Source: Actinomycetospora chibensis (GTDB lineage: Bacteria; Actinomycetota; Actinomycetes; Mycobacteriales; Pseudonocardiaceae). From it: DNA of 64,000 nt. Positions 1-14,659 of this stretch are shown here, one piece after another (the first letter of the stretch is position 1; the number at the start of each line of letters is the position of its first letter). Both the position numbers and the translations under genes were made by a program. The DNA is taken from positions 411,218-475,217 of the forward strand of contig NZ_JAQZAM010000001.1 of assembly GCF_028737215.1 (NCBI RefSeq), read 5' to 3'. The notes below the pieces were generated by a model, which worked only from the letters and a program-made list of their open reading frames with translations, searched no databases and was not told where the DNA came from.

Positions 1-2585
1 TAGATCGCGCCGACCTGGGTCTTGATCGTGTTCGGTGAGACGTGCAGGTCCTCGGCGATCTCGGTGGTGGTCGACAACGAGGGCAGGAGCCGCAGGATGG
101 TCGCCTCCCGGTCGCTGAGGGCGGACCCGCAGGTCGAGCGGCCCCGGACACCCGCGGCCAGTGCCCTGCGCGCGAACCCATCGGCGGCGCCGAAGCTGCC
201 GACCTGGTGCGCCAGGAGCTCCCGCACCGTCCCGGAGGCGTGCGTGAAGGGCCGCACCAGCTCGAGCGGAGCGGCACGGTCGAGGGCGTCGACCAGGAGG
301 CGACGGGCGTGGGCCCGGTCCTGCGCCAGCTCGGCCTCACCGGCGGCGAGCAGCAGCGTCTCGACGGCGGCCTCGGGGAGCAGGGTCGGCGCCGACCCGT
401 CGAGCACCGGACGGAGCCCCCGCTCCGGGGGACCCTTCCCGCCCTCCCCGGGCCCCCGCTCCGCGGCGACCTCGCGGGCGTCCATGAGAGCGACCTCGCC
501 GGTCGGGCCGAGGCGCGCGGCGAGCCAGCGCCGGACGGCCCGGGCGTGCGCGGGCCGCCCCAGCGCGACCGCGGTCTCGTGCTCGAGGATCGCCGCCATG
601 GCGGCCTGCGGGGCCACCAGCTCCCGGTCGGCGAACGCGGTGCGCGCCGCCTGCATCTCCTCGAGGCCGTGGACGAACCGGCCCTCGTCCACGTCGGCGG
701 CGCCGTGGACGATGTGCATGAGCAGCCTCTCGGCCGGATGCAGGCCGTCATCGGCCCTGGCGAGGAGGTCGGCCGCGTGCTGGCGGGCGTCGTCCGGCCG
801 TCCGCGCAGGAGCGACCCGTAGGCCAGCGCCGACCGGGCGGAGACCGACCAGGCCGACCCGTCCCGTCCGCCCGGGTCGCTCGCCGCGGTGGCCGCGGTG
901 GCCGCGATCGCCTCCCGGCCGTGCCGGACCATTCCGGAGGCGTCGCCACCCATCACGGCCGCCGTCGCGAGCAGGGCGGCGCACTGCCGGGCGAGACGGT
1001 GGTGCCCGAGGTCGGCGGCCCGGGCGGACGCCGCCTCCAGCGTGGGGACCGCCCCGGCGCCGTCCCGGAGGACGAAGAGTCGGGTCGCGCCGTCGAGGGC
1101 CTCGGTCAGCGCGCCCCAGGCCGCGGCACGGGCGCATCGTGCCCGCTCGTCGCCGGGTGTCCGCTCGTCGCCGGGTGCCCGGGCTCCGGCCGGGTCGGCG
1201 GGCTCGACGGTGGCCGCCGCCAGGTCGGCGACGGCGCGGAGCGCGCGGAGCTCGGCCGCGTCCTCCGTCGGGGAGCCGCGCAGCGCCACCGCGGTGGCCT
1301 CCCCCACGCCGCCGTCCAGGGCCGGGAGCACGAGGCGCAGCGCCGGGTCGGCCTCCACGGTCTCGGGAGGGAGCGCCGCACAGGCCCGGCGCAGCGGCTC
1401 GCGGTCGCCGGTGAGGACGAGGGGAACGGCCCAGCCGCGGACCAGGCGGGCCAGGAGCGCGTCGTCACCCGACGCCCGGGCGTGTTCGAGGGCCTCCACG
1501 GGACGATCGTTCGCCGCGGACCACTCGGCCGCACGGACGTGGAGCCGGGCCAGGTGGGCCGGCCGCCGATCGAGCTCGCCGCGGAGCCACGCACGCAGCA
1601 GCGTCGGCATCGCGACGTGCCCGTCGCCGGGGTCGACGGCGACGAGCGAGGTCTCGCGCCCGAGCCGCTCGAGGGTCGGGACGGCGTCGTCGCGCCCGGT
1701 GAGCTCGGCGGCGAGCGACGGCCCGACGGTGGTCGCCACGCTGAGGTCCTCGAGGAGCGTGCGGTCGCCCTCGGAGAGCCCGCCCAGGACCTCGTCGCGG
1801 AAATAGGCCGCGGTCGCGCGCTCGCCCCGCGGGAACGTGGCGAGGAGCCCGGTCACCTCGACGGACCGTCGGGCGGCGGCCGCGACGAGGCCGAGCCCGG
1901 CGGCCCATCCGCCGGTCAGGGCGTGCGCCCTCTCCACCTGGCTCGACGACATCCGGGCCCCGCCCCGCGACAGCAGCGACGTCGCCTCGGTGACCGAGAA
2001 GCGCAGCCGGTCGCCGGGCAGGTCGACGACGCCACCCTCCAGGCGCAGGCGGGCCAGGGACACCGGCGGCGGAGTCCGCCCGCACAGGACGACACGGAGG
2101 CGTGCCGGCCGGTAGCGGATCATCGCCGCCAGCTCGTCGAGCACCGCGGGGTCGGTGAGCTCCTGGACGTCGTCGAGGACGAGCCGGACCTCGTCCGGGA
2201 GCGTGTCGAGCACGGCGAGCAGACGTCCGGTGGTCAGCGGGTCGCCGGGGTCGCCCGCGAGCCCGTCCGACGACGCGACGAGAGCCTCGGCGAGGGCGGG
2301 CACGCACGCGGCGACGGCGTGGGCCACCGCGGTGGGGAGGCGCCCCGGCCGGTCGTCGGTCGGGTCGAGGGACACCCACGCCGTCGCGACGGGCGACGTC
2401 CGGGCCCAGTCGGCGAGGAGCAGCGTCTTGCCGGCGCCGGCGTGGGCTCGCAAGGTGGTCACCGGCGCCGTCGCGGCCGCCGCCTCCACCAGGTCGTTCA
2501 GGTGGTCCCGGGGGACGAACCCGGTCGGCAGCACGGGTGGGCCGACCTTCGCGGCGGGGACGCGCTGACCGGCGACGCCGACCAT
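1..2585 (-). CDS. LuxR/MalT-type ATP-dependent transcriptional regulator, C-terminus cut by window edge
   Basis: Large signal-responsive activator read leftwards; 861 codons are visible. A P-loop (AHAGAGKTLL, residues ~48-57) opens an NTPase module, a long Ala/Leu/Arg-rich helical middle of TPR-like character follows, and the last codons at the window edge (LSDREATILRLL, then SPNTIKTQ) are a LuxR-type helix-turn-helix. The ATG at 2585 is chosen because GGAGG sits 5 nt upstream. The frame is the same at the N-terminus and in the HTH. The ligand is unknown. It lies directly downstream of a second regulator of the same architecture and shares leader motifs with it, so the pair probably arose by duplication. 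Confidence 0.85.
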   Translation of the reverse strand, partial: MVGVAGQRVPAAKVGPPVLPTGFVPRDHLNDLVEAAAATAPVTTLRAHAGAGKTLLLADWARTSPVATAWVSLDPTDDRPGRLPTAVAHAVAACVPALAEALVASSDGLAGDPGDPLTTGRLLAVLDTLPDEVRLVLDDVQELTDPAVLDELAAMIRYRPARLRVVLCGRTPPPVSLARLRLEGGVVDLPGDRLRFSVTEATSLLSRGGARMSSSQVERAHALTGGWAAGLGLVAAAARRSVEVTGLLATFPRGERATAAYFRDEVLGGLSEGDRTLLEDLSVATTVGPSLAAELTGRDDAVPTLERLGRETSLVAVDPGDGHVAMPTLLRAWLRGELDRRPAHLARLHVRAAEWSAANDRPVEALEHARASGDDALLARLVRGWAVPLVLTGDREPLRRACAALPPETVEADPALRLVLPALDGGVGEATAVALRGSPTEDAAELRALRAVADLAAATVEPADPAGARAPGDERTPGDERARCARAAAWGALTEALDGATRLFVLRDGAGAVPTLEAASARAADLGHHRLARQCAALLATAAVMGGDASGMVRHGREAIAATAATAASDPGGRDGSAWSVSARSALAYGSLLRGRPDDARQHAADLLARADDGLHPAERLLMHIVHGAADVDEGRFVHGLEEMQAARTAFADRELVAPQAAMAAILEHETAVALGRPAHARAVRRWLAARLGPTGEVALMDAREVAAERGPGEGGKGPPERGLRPVLDGSAPTLLPEAAVETLLLAAGEAELAQDRAHARRLLVDALDRAAPLELVRPFTHASGTVRELLAHQVGSFGAADGFARRALAAGVRGRSTCGSALSDREATILRLLPSLSTTTEIAEDLHVSPNTIKTQVGAI

Positions 2586-2639
2586 GCCGACCTCCACGCC
2601 CGTTGCGCGAGTGCTCTCCCGGGGGTGGAAGAGACTTCT

Positions 2640-2678
2640 CTCATCCTCCGGAACGCGGGGTGAGAGAGACTCATCCTC
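2640..2678 (-). promoter_or_regulatory. Leader motif shared by the two MalT-like genes (copy 1)
   Basis: On the + strand CTCATCCTCC (2640-2649), CGCGGGGTGA (2654-2663) and a second CTCATCCTC (2670-2678) precede the regulator that starts at 2585. The same two words, CTCATCCT and CGCGGGGTGA, occur before the next MalT-like gene (5382-5419). The word spacing is 14 bp here and 28 bp there. A binding site for a common or autogenous regulator is an inference. Confidence 0.4.
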
Positions 2679-2714
2679 GGAGCATGAAATGAGATCCCGG
2701 AATGACCGGGCCGG

Positions 2715-5357
2715 TCAGAGGAGCCGGAGCTCCCTCGCGCGACGCACGGCCTCGCGCCGTCCGCCGACGCCGAGCTTTCGGTAGACCGTTTGCTGGTGTG
2801 TCTTCACCGTGTTGATGGAGACACTCAATTCTGCGGCGATTTCGGAGTTCCCGAGCGTGCTCGAGAGGTAACGCAGGATGACGGTTTCGCGCGGGGTGAG
2901 GGGGGTCGGTGTCCGACGTGCCGGATCCGGCGCGGGATCGAGCTGACGGCTCAGGCGGCTCATCAGCTCCACGGCGAAGGCGGCGGCGCCGGTGCCGCGC
3001 TCGATCCGCCGGCTCAGCAGCCGGCGCAGACCGTCGGCGCGGGCCGTGAGGGGCCGACGCAGCTCGTGCGGCGCCGCGGTGTGCAGTGCGCGGTCGAGCG
3101 AGCCCAGGGCCGCCTCGTCGTCGCCCCGGGCCGCGGCCGCGAGGGCCCACAGGAGGTCGGTGGCGACCTGCGTCCGCACCGTCGACGGCCCGCCGCCGAG
3201 GCCGGCGAGGAGCTGCTCGGCACCGTCGGGATCGCCCTCGAGCAGGTGCATGCCGGCCAGCGCGACGACGGCCTCGGGGGTGTCGTGCGCCTGGAGTCCC
3301 GCCAGCGCGGACCTCCCCCGGACCGGATCGTGGAGCTGCACCGCGAGCTCGGCCTGCGCGAGCAGGCTGCGGTCGAGGAGCCTCGCCGGCACGACGGACG
3401 GGGCCAGGGCCCGCGTCCTGGTCTGCAGCCCGAGCAGGGCCGCCTCCGGGTCGTTCTCGGCGCGCCGGTGGGCCCGCAGCACGGCCATGGTCAGCGCGAC
3501 GTGCGGTTCGGGCGCCGCGGCCGCGACCTCCTCGGCCTTCCGCAGCCACGGGTCGACCTCGGAGAGCTCCCCGCTGTCGAGGTGCGCCCAGGCCAGGGCC
3601 AGGTAGGCCGAGACCACCTGGATGGTCGGCGCCGATCCGGTCGCCGTCGCCCGGGCCACGACCGCGCGGGCCTCGGTCCGCGCGAGCGTCAGATGTCCCC
3701 GTGCGCACTCCAACAGGGCCAGCTGCGCCAGGGCGTTCACCCGTGGCAGCACGAGCCCGACCGCGGGCTCCGCCTCGGTCGCGGCGCGCAGGTGGACCTC
3801 CGCGGCATCGAGCTCGCCCAGCCACAGCTCCGCGGTGCCCTGGTTGCTGAGCGTGAGAACGCGGACGAGGTCCCAGCCCGCCAGACCCAGCTCCGCGAGC
3901 TCGCCGGGATCGAGGGGGATGCGCCGACACGCCGCCGCGAGCCCGTCGAGGTCGCCGCGCAGGCGCGCGTCGGCGAGGGCGATCAGGTCCAGCACCAGGC
4001 GGACCCGGCGCGCGCGGGGCGCCGGGAGCGCCTCGAGCCGCGCCTCGGCCGCGCCGATCAGGTCCGCGAGCTCCTCGTCGCGCCCGTACACCATCCGGGC
4101 GCCCGCGAGCCCGGCCGCGAGCTCGGGGTGGGCGAGCAACGCGTCGCGGGGCACGGCGGCGAGCATCGTGTCCAGCTCCCGGCCCCGGCCCCGGAGCACG
4201 AGCCCGACGTCGTGGACGCCGACGAGCTCGGCGGCGAGCGGGAGCAGACCGCCGGCGAGGGCGAGGCGGATCGCCGCCTCGGGCAGGGACCGACGCCGGT
4301 ACCACTCCGCGGCCCGTCGGTACAGGTCACGGCGGGCTCGTGGCTCGACCATCCGGCTGCGCAGGACGTCGGTCACGAACCCCGGGAGGCGGAACCACCG
4401 TCCGCCCTCCCCCACGGCCTGCACGAACAGGTTCGACGCCGACAGCTCGGCCAGCATCGCGGCGCCGTCGTCGTCGCCGGTCACCGCGTCGGCGAGCTCG
4501 GCGCAGACCAGGTCGAGGATGCAGATCTTCTCGAGGAACCGCAGGACGCGCTCCGACTGCGGTTCGAGGACCTCGCTCTGCAGGTAGGCCGTCACCGTGC
4601 GGTCGTCACCGGAGAACGACGCGAGGAAGCTCGCGACGTCCGCGCCGGGGGCCCGGAGCGGCAGCGCGGCCAGCCGCAGACCGGCGGCCCAGCCGTCGGT
4701 CCGCCGGACCAGGAGCTCGAGCTGGTCGGTGGTGAGCTCCACGCCGACGAGGGCGAACAGCTCCCGGGCCTCGGGCGGCACGAAGGCCAGGTCGGAGGCG
4801 CGTACCTCGGCGAGCAGCCCGGCGAGCCGCAACCGGTGCAGCGGCCACGGCGGGTCGCGGCGGGTGAGCACCACCAGGCGCACCCCCTCAGGGGGTGCCG
4901 TGATCCACCGATGCAGCCCGGTCCACACCTCGGGCGAGGTGATCTGGTGGACCTCGTCGAGCACGAGGACGGCCGGTCCCACGACGTGGCGCACGGCGTC
5001 GGCCACACGGTCGGCGAGGTCCGTGCCGGACCGGTCGTCGGCGACGCGGCGCAGGAGGGCGTCCGCCGGTGCGCCCACGACCGCCGCCAGGGACGTCGCG
5101 ACGGCCCGCCAGAAGGTGTCGGGGGTGTCGTCGGCGGGGCCCACCGTCAGCCAGGCGGGACGCTCGACCGCCCGCGCGCCGAGCCAGGAGGCGAGGAGCA
5201 CCGTCTTGCCCCACCCCGCGGAGGCGGACACGAGGGTGACGGGTGATTCCGCGCCGAGATCGAGGAGGTCGTACAGACGCGGGCGGTCGACGACGTGCAA
5301 GGCCACGGGAACGGAGTACTTCACGTCGGGGTGCGTGGCGGAAACGTCGGCGGGCAT
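2715..5357 (-). CDS. LuxR/MalT-type ATP-dependent transcriptional regulator
   Basis: About 880 residues. N-terminal NTPase with Walker A SASAGWGKTVLL (~44-55) and a Walker B-like VLVLDEVHQI, a long helical sensor middle (LAALPLRAPGADV onward), and a C-terminal LuxR HTH (LTPRETVILRYLSSTLG, then SVSINTVKTHQQTV). This is the MalT/LAL order and size. ATG at 5357 is preferred: a G-rich stretch lies 8 nt upstream, and the alternative GTG at 5393 would put the shared leader motif inside the gene. It is about 130 bp upstream of a second such regulator on the same strand. The inducer cannot be read from sequence. Confidence 0.88.
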   Translation of the reverse strand: MPADVSATHPDVKYSVPVALHVVDRPRLYDLLDLGAESPVTLVSASAGWGKTVLLASWLGARAVERPAWLTVGPADDTPDTFWRAVATSLAAVVGAPADALLRRVADDRSGTDLADRVADAVRHVVGPAVLVLDEVHQITSPEVWTGLHRWITAPPEGVRLVVLTRRDPPWPLHRLRLAGLLAEVRASDLAFVPPEARELFALVGVELTTDQLELLVRRTDGWAAGLRLAALPLRAPGADVASFLASFSGDDRTVTAYLQSEVLEPQSERVLRFLEKICILDLVCAELADAVTGDDDGAAMLAELSASNLFVQAVGEGGRWFRLPGFVTDVLRSRMVEPRARRDLYRRAAEWYRRRSLPEAAIRLALAGGLLPLAAELVGVHDVGLVLRGRGRELDTMLAAVPRDALLAHPELAAGLAGARMVYGRDEELADLIGAAEARLEALPAPRARRVRLVLDLIALADARLRGDLDGLAAACRRIPLDPGELAELGLAGWDLVRVLTLSNQGTAELWLGELDAAEVHLRAATEAEPAVGLVLPRVNALAQLALLECARGHLTLARTEARAVVARATATGSAPTIQVVSAYLALAWAHLDSGELSEVDPWLRKAEEVAAAAPEPHVALTMAVLRAHRRAENDPEAALLGLQTRTRALAPSVVPARLLDRSLLAQAELAVQLHDPVRGRSALAGLQAHDTPEAVVALAGMHLLEGDPDGAEQLLAGLGGGPSTVRTQVATDLLWALAAAARGDDEAALGSLDRALHTAAPHELRRPLTARADGLRRLLSRRIERGTGAAAFAVELMSRLSRQLDPAPDPARRTPTPLTPRETVILRYLSSTLGNSEIAAELSVSINTVKTHQQTVYRKLGVGGRREAVRRARELRLL

Positions 5358-5381
5358 CGTCACCCCCGACCTCGGAAGCCT

Positions 5382-5419
5382 CTCATCCTGCACACGACAG
5401 TATCATTCTCGCGGGGTGA
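5382..5419 (-). promoter_or_regulatory. Leader motif shared by the two MalT-like genes (copy 2)
   Basis: CTCATCCT (5382-5389) and CGCGGGGTGA (5410-5419) on the + strand repeat the words found before the downstream MalT-like gene. They lie just upstream of ATG 5357. On the coding strand an ATG inside the motif opens an 8-codon frame that stops 2 nt before the main start, so a short leader peptide is a weak alternative reading. Confidence 0.35.
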
Positions 5420-5586
5420 CTCGGCGCGCCAGAATGTCGTGCACCATTCAAGGAGCCTTCTCGGATCATCGGGCGCCGCTGTCCGGCGCAGGAAATGGCC
5501 GCGAACCCCGAGAATTGATTCCGGACGGTGTCGGGACGGTCTCTCTCGGTGGCCCTCCCGGGCACCACCCCCCTCCTCCCGGGGTG

Positions 5587-6294
5587 ATGCCGGCGGACGC
5601 GGGTGGTGCGAGCGTGCGCCCGGTGAGCGTCGACGTCATCGTGCTGGGCCTGGCGAGCGTGGTCCGTCCGACGTCCGTCGCCGCGGTGTACGCGTTCCTC
5701 GCGGCCCGGTCCCCGACGCCCCTGCTGCTGGCCTACATCCTCGCGGGCCTCGCGCTCAGCCTGTCGGTCGGCGTCGCCGCGGTGACGATCGTCCACGTCA
5801 GTCCCCCGCCCCCGACGGTGACCAGCACGGGCCGCTCCGTCGCCTACCTCGTGCTCGGGGCCGGGTCGGTGGGGATGGCGCTGTACTACGCGTTCCGGGA
5901 TCCGCCCGACCGTCCGGCGAGGGAGCGCCCGGCCCGCCCGCCGGGTGCGTTGCGGCGGCGCCTCGCCCAGCCGACCGTCACGAACGCCGCGGTGGCGGGG
6001 CTGGCCACCCACCTGCCGGGCGTCTTCTACCTGGGCGCACTCGCCGCGATCGTGGCCGACCGGCCCGGCCTCGTCAGCGGTCTGCTCCAGGTCGGTGCGT
6101 ACAACCTGCTCTGGTACGCGGTGCCGCTGGCCGCCCTGGCGTCCTGGACCTGGCACCCCGAGACCACACGTGACAGCGCGGCGCGCCTGACCTCCTGGGT
6201 CCAGGCCCACAAGAAGCACCTCATCGTCACGGTGTTCGTCCTCGTCGGCGCCTACCTCGTGGTCGTCGGGGTCGTCGACCTGGCCACCGGGTGA
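5587..6294 (+). CDS. GAP/Sap-type multi-pass membrane protein
   Basis: 235 residues with about six hydrophobic segments (VDVIVLGLASVVRPTSVAAV, LLLAYILAGLALSLSVGV, SVAYLVLGAGSVGMALYYAF, and three more after residue 130). The segment NAAVAGLATHLPGVFYLGAL is characteristic of the actinobacterial GAP / sulfolipid-1-addressing (Sap) family, linked in mycobacteria to glycolipid transport. ATG 5587 has only a weak ribosome site; GTG 5623 is a possible later start. The substrate is unknown. A K+ channel gene follows closely on the same strand. Confidence 0.65.
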   Translation: MPADAGGASVRPVSVDVIVLGLASVVRPTSVAAVYAFLAARSPTPLLLAYILAGLALSLSVGVAAVTIVHVSPPPPTVTSTGRSVAYLVLGAGSVGMALYYAFRDPPDRPARERPARPPGALRRRLAQPTVTNAAVAGLATHLPGVFYLGALAAIVADRPGLVSGLLQVGAYNLLWYAVPLAALASWTWHPETTRDSAARLTSWVQAHKKHLIVTVFVLVGAYLVVVGVVDLATG

Positions 6295-6349
6295 GAGGGT
6301 GCCCCTCGTGCGTGGGGGTGGGGTTCCTGGTGCTCGTCGGCGGGATCGG

Positions 6350-7030
6350 GTGACCGGGGACGCCGCGGAGTCCGCCGCGGCCGACGGAGGCCGCTACGGG
6401 CTCGTCCTGGCCCTGCTCGTGGCCGGGTACCTGGTGGGCGCGCTGGCGACCGACACCTGGGTGAGCCTCCTGACGGTGCTGCTCTACCTCGGCGCCCTGG
6501 TCCTCGCCATCCGGGCGGCCCGCCTGGGCCGGCCCCTCGTGTGGGGGCTGCGGGTCGGGGCGACGGTCGGCTCGGCGGGGGCGCTCGCGGTGCTGCTCTC
6601 GAACCCCGGGAACGGGTTCCGCGGGGTGGCCGCGCTGTGGCTCGCCCTGATCCTCGGCATCACCGTCGTGCTCGTCGTCCGGCACATCCTGCGGCACCGG
6701 GTCGTGACGCTCCAGACGATCGCGGGCGCGCTGAGCGCCTACCTGCTCATCGGGCTGATGTTCGCCGAGATCTACACCGGCATGTCACGGCTCGGGACGG
6801 CGCCGTTCTTCGCGAACGGCCAGGTCCCCGACACCGCCACGGTGCAGTACTTCAGCTTCACGACCCTGACCACCCTCGGGTACGGCGACTTCACCGCCGC
6901 CCGCAACGCCGGACGTGCCGTCGCCGTGCTCGAGGCCCTGCTCGGCCAGATCTTCCTCGTGACCCTCGTCGCGCGACTCGTGTCCAACTTCGGCAACGAA
7001 AGACCACCACGGCGCGGCGAGGACGGCTGA
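6350..7030 (+). CDS. Potassium channel protein, two-TM pore type (Ion_trans_2)
   Basis: Roughly 226 residues in the plasma membrane. Several N-terminal hydrophobic helices are followed by a helix, a pore loop FSFTTLTTLGYGDFTAAR with the K+ selectivity filter TLGYGD (near residues 175-180), and a closing helix (AVLEALLGQIFLVTLVARLV). No regulatory RCK domain follows, so it is a short channel. GTG 6350 is preferred; an in-frame GTG at 6299 would add 17 Arg/Gly-rich residues and abuts the stop of the previous gene. Gene context gives no physiological role. Confidence 0.8.
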   Translation: MTGDAAESAAADGGRYGLVLALLVAGYLVGALATDTWVSLLTVLLYLGALVLAIRAARLGRPLVWGLRVGATVGSAGALAVLLSNPGNGFRGVAALWLALILGITVVLVVRHILRHRVVTLQTIAGALSAYLLIGLMFAEIYTGMSRLGTAPFFANGQVPDTATVQYFSFTTLTTLGYGDFTAARNAGRAVAVLEALLGQIFLVTLVARLVSNFGNERPPRRGEDG

Positions 7031-7037
7031 CGGGGTC

Positions 7038-7244
7038 CTAGGGCACCACGCGGTGGAACGACGTCACCTCGAGCCCCAGGGACCGGCAGAGCGCGAGGAG
7101 CCCGTGGAGGCCGGACTCGTCGACCACGTCCGTGGAGATCACGGTCTCGGCCGGGACGACGTCGATCGTCGTGTCGGGGAACGCGTCGCGCGCCCGCTCC
7201 GAGAGCCGGCCCGCCACCCTCAGCTCGTACCGGTACCCGTCCAC
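7038..7244 (-). CDS. Small conserved protein, unknown function
   Basis: 68 residues, cytoplasmic by composition. The sequence has an alternating beta/alpha look (YELRVAGRLSERARDAFPD, then a TDVVDESGLHGLLALCR helix) like small actinobacterial proteins of unknown role. It starts with GTG one nucleotide after the stop of the LapA-domain gene, so the two are translationally coupled. It is convergent with the K+ channel gene, with 7 bp between them. Confidence 0.6.
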   Translation of the reverse strand: MDGYRYELRVAGRLSERARDAFPDTTIDVVPAETVISTDVVDESGLHGLLALCRSLGLEVTSFHRVVP

Positions 7245-7245
7245 C

Positions 7246-7539
7246 TCAGTCCCGCCGTTCGGCCCGGCGGTCCGCGCGGCGCCGGTGACGGCGCATCACA
7301 CCGACGCCGAACCAGATCAGCGCCCCGACGAGCGCCGTCACCACGGTGAACAGCCAGAGCGGCCAGGTGAAGCTCCAGAACAGGAACGTCAGCGTGATGC
7401 GTTCGGTGTTCTGGATCATGAAGATGACGAGCAGACCCACCCCGACGAGCGAGGCGATCGCCCCGGCGCCGAGCCGGGCTCCTCCTCCCCGAGCTCCCCC
7501 GGCACCGCCCGCGGTGGCGCCGGAATGTTGCTGGACCAT
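7246..7539 (-). CDS. LapA-domain (DUF1049) small membrane protein
   Basis: 97 residues. A Gly/Ala-rich N-terminus is followed by two transmembrane helices (IASLVGVGLLVIFMIQNTE and FWSFTWPLWLFTVVTALVG) and a basic C-terminal tail (RRHRRRADRRAERR), with the IQNTERITLTFLFW signature of LapA/DUF1049 proteins. The ATG has GGAGG 7 nt upstream. In Gram-negatives LapA acts in lipopolysaccharide assembly; in actinobacteria, which lack LPS, the role of these homologues is unknown. Confidence 0.75.
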   Translation of the reverse strand: MVQQHSGATAGGAGGARGGGARLGAGAIASLVGVGLLVIFMIQNTERITLTFLFWSFTWPLWLFTVVTALVGALIWFGVGVMRRHRRRADRRAERRD

Positions 7540-7651
7540 GGGACGTCCTCCGGGCGGCCGTGACGATGGGGGCCACCGGAGCGTGGCGCGACCGCCGGGG
7601 CCGTGGCATCACCCGGCCGGGATGACGTGGGTGCACGCCCGCCCGCGCCGC

Positions 7652-7927
7652 TCATGCCATGGCTCGGCGCCGTCGGTAGGCACCGCCGCCCGCGTAGCTC
7701 GAGAGGTCGACCAGCAGCGCCAGCGCCAGGAACAGGAAGTCGAGGCCGACGACACCACCGGGCGCCACGAGGAAGTAGGTCAGCGTCGTCCAGGGCAGGA
7801 AGAGGAACCCCAGGACCGGGACCAGGAACGTTCCGAAGACGGCACTCCACTGCAGCGGCGAGACCAATGCCCACACGAGGATGACCGCTCGCGGCCCGAT
7901 GAGCAGCAGGATGATGAACAGGCACAT
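7652..7927 (-). CDS. Small conserved membrane protein
   Basis: 91 residues with three hydrophobic segments (LFIILLLIGPRAVILVWALV, FGTFLVPVLGFLFLPWTTLT, FLFLALALLVDLSSYAGG) and a short basic tail (YRRRRAMA). The FLVPxLGFLFLPWTTLxY stretch recurs in actinobacterial membrane proteins of unknown function. The ribosome site before the ATG is weak. It is transcribed away from the next gene to the right. Confidence 0.6.
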   Translation of the reverse strand: MCLFIILLLIGPRAVILVWALVSPLQWSAVFGTFLVPVLGFLFLPWTTLTYFLVAPGGVVGLDFLFLALALLVDLSSYAGGGAYRRRRAMA

Positions 7928-7993
7928 GCCGTCTTCGTAGACAGTCCCGCCGCATCGGTCCCCACCCCGCGGGGATGAGATGTGCGGGACGAC

Positions 7994-8005
7994 TCACCCG
8001 GGTGA
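7994..8005. promoter_or_regulatory. Perfect palindrome TCACCCGGGTGA in divergent intergenic region
   Basis: A 12-bp perfect palindrome lies between the leftward membrane-protein gene (start 7927) and the rightward small ORF (start 8072). Its position suits an operator; the binding protein is unknown. Apart from this palindrome and the small ORF at 8072, I see nothing else in 7928-8349. Confidence 0.35.
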
Positions 8006-8071
8006 ACGCACCCGCCCGATCGTGGGCGAGCCGGGACCGCCCGACCCGACGCGCCACTATCGTCGCCCGCG

Positions 8072-8311
8072 ATGGACACCCCGATCTTCGCCGAGGTCAC
8101 CCGCCGCGGGACCGACACCGGTCCGAGCGCCCTCTCGAGGGCCGTCACGAGCGCTCGGGGCGCCCACGAGGCGGGCCGTGACGGCGGTACCTCGGTGACG
8201 GATCTCCTGGGCCGCCAGACCGAGATCGCCCGGACGGACGCAGGGCGGTCGGCCGACACGGTGTACGTCGGCCACGTGCCGGGCCTGTTGAGTTTCCGTC
8301 TGCCGGCCTAG
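8072..8311 (+). CDS. Hypothetical small protein
   Basis: 79 residues, hydrophilic, with no recognisable domain (MDTPIFAEVTRRGTDTG...). Support is indirect: a TATCGT hexamer (8058-8063) ends 8 nt before the ATG, the layout of leaderless promoters used by other genes here, and the frame ends 51 bp before the carboxylase gene on the same strand. It could still be a chance ORF. Confidence 0.35.
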   Translation: MDTPIFAEVTRRGTDTGPSALSRAVTSARGAHEAGRDGGTSVTDLLGRQTEIARTDAGRSADTVYVGHVPGLLSFRLPA

Positions 8312-8349
8312 AGGCCGTCGCGAGGGCCGCACACCACCCCGGTCGCGGT

Positions 8350-8355
8350 TAGGGT
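8350..8355 (+). promoter_or_regulatory. Leaderless -10 element of the carboxylase gene
   Basis: TAGGGT ends 7 nt before the GTG at 8363, the spacing expected when transcription begins at the start codon. No Shine-Dalgarno sequence is seen. Confidence 0.45.
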
Positions 8356-8362
8356 CCGGACC

Positions 8363-14074
<5,712 letters not shown>

Positions 14075-14215
14075 GCCTCGGCAGGCTCCCGCTGACCGGG
14101 CAGCGGGAGCTGGTCGTCCCCGGCGCGCTGGGGCCGTCGGTAGTGGCTGACCACCCACCCCGACTCCCGCGCGTGACCGTGGACGAACGCCATACGTCCA
14201 GGAAAGCACGTGTGG

Positions 14216-14479
14216 CTACCGCACGACGAGGACGAGGCCCCTGCTCTCGGCGCACTCGCGGGCACAGGTGATCACGCGGGCGACGTCCGGGTCGTCCGCC
14301 CGGGCGCCGGCCTCGACCACGAGGGTCAGCGACGCCCCGGGGCCGGCGCCCGCGATGACGCCGTGGAGACGGCAGCTCAGCACCGCGGCGGCGCGGGGGC
14401 CAGCGGGCACGGCGACCACGATCTCGCCGGGGTCGTGGGGCGTCGGGGCCGTCGGGCTGTCGGGCATCACGGTCGTCAC
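14216..14479 (-). CDS. Hypothetical small protein
   Basis: 87 residues from a GTG preceded by GAGGAGG 5-6 nt upstream, a strong ribosome site that decides the start. After a Pro/Thr-rich lead the sequence alternates predicted strands and helices (GEIVVAVPAGPRAAAVLSCR, SLTLVVEAGARADD, VARVITCARECAESRGLVLV), faintly like a STAS or universal-stress fold. No motif allows a firm family call. Confidence 0.55.
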   Translation of the reverse strand: MTTVMPDSPTAPTPHDPGEIVVAVPAGPRAAAVLSCRLHGVIAGAGPGASLTLVVEAGARADDPDVARVITCARECAESRGLVLVVR

Positions 14480-14659
14480 GGGTCCTCCTCGGGGCGTCGA
14501 CGGCGCCGCTGCGGGGATCGGGTGACCGCTGCGTCGACCCGGCCTTCCGACTGTGGTACCCCGTCCGTGGCCTGTCCACGCTCTGCGACACGCGGGACCC
14601 GCTCGCCGGGTTGTGATCGCTCGTCCGGCGCATCGAGCGAGGGGTGCGCCGATGGTGGG

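Noticed and set aside
42..2663. 873-codon rightward open frame over the first MalT-like gene
   Set aside because: Low-complexity Arg/Gly/Pro translation; the minus strand carries the P-loop and LuxR HTH in one frame.
2704..2716. GACCGG-G-CCGGTC palindrome at the stop codon of the second MalT-like gene
   Set aside because: A 6-bp-arm symmetry in high-GC DNA with a 1-nt centre is weak as a terminator.
2790..5246. 818-codon rightward open frame opposite the second MalT-like gene
   Set aside because: Shadow of the minus-strand regulator; composition is biased and no motif is present.
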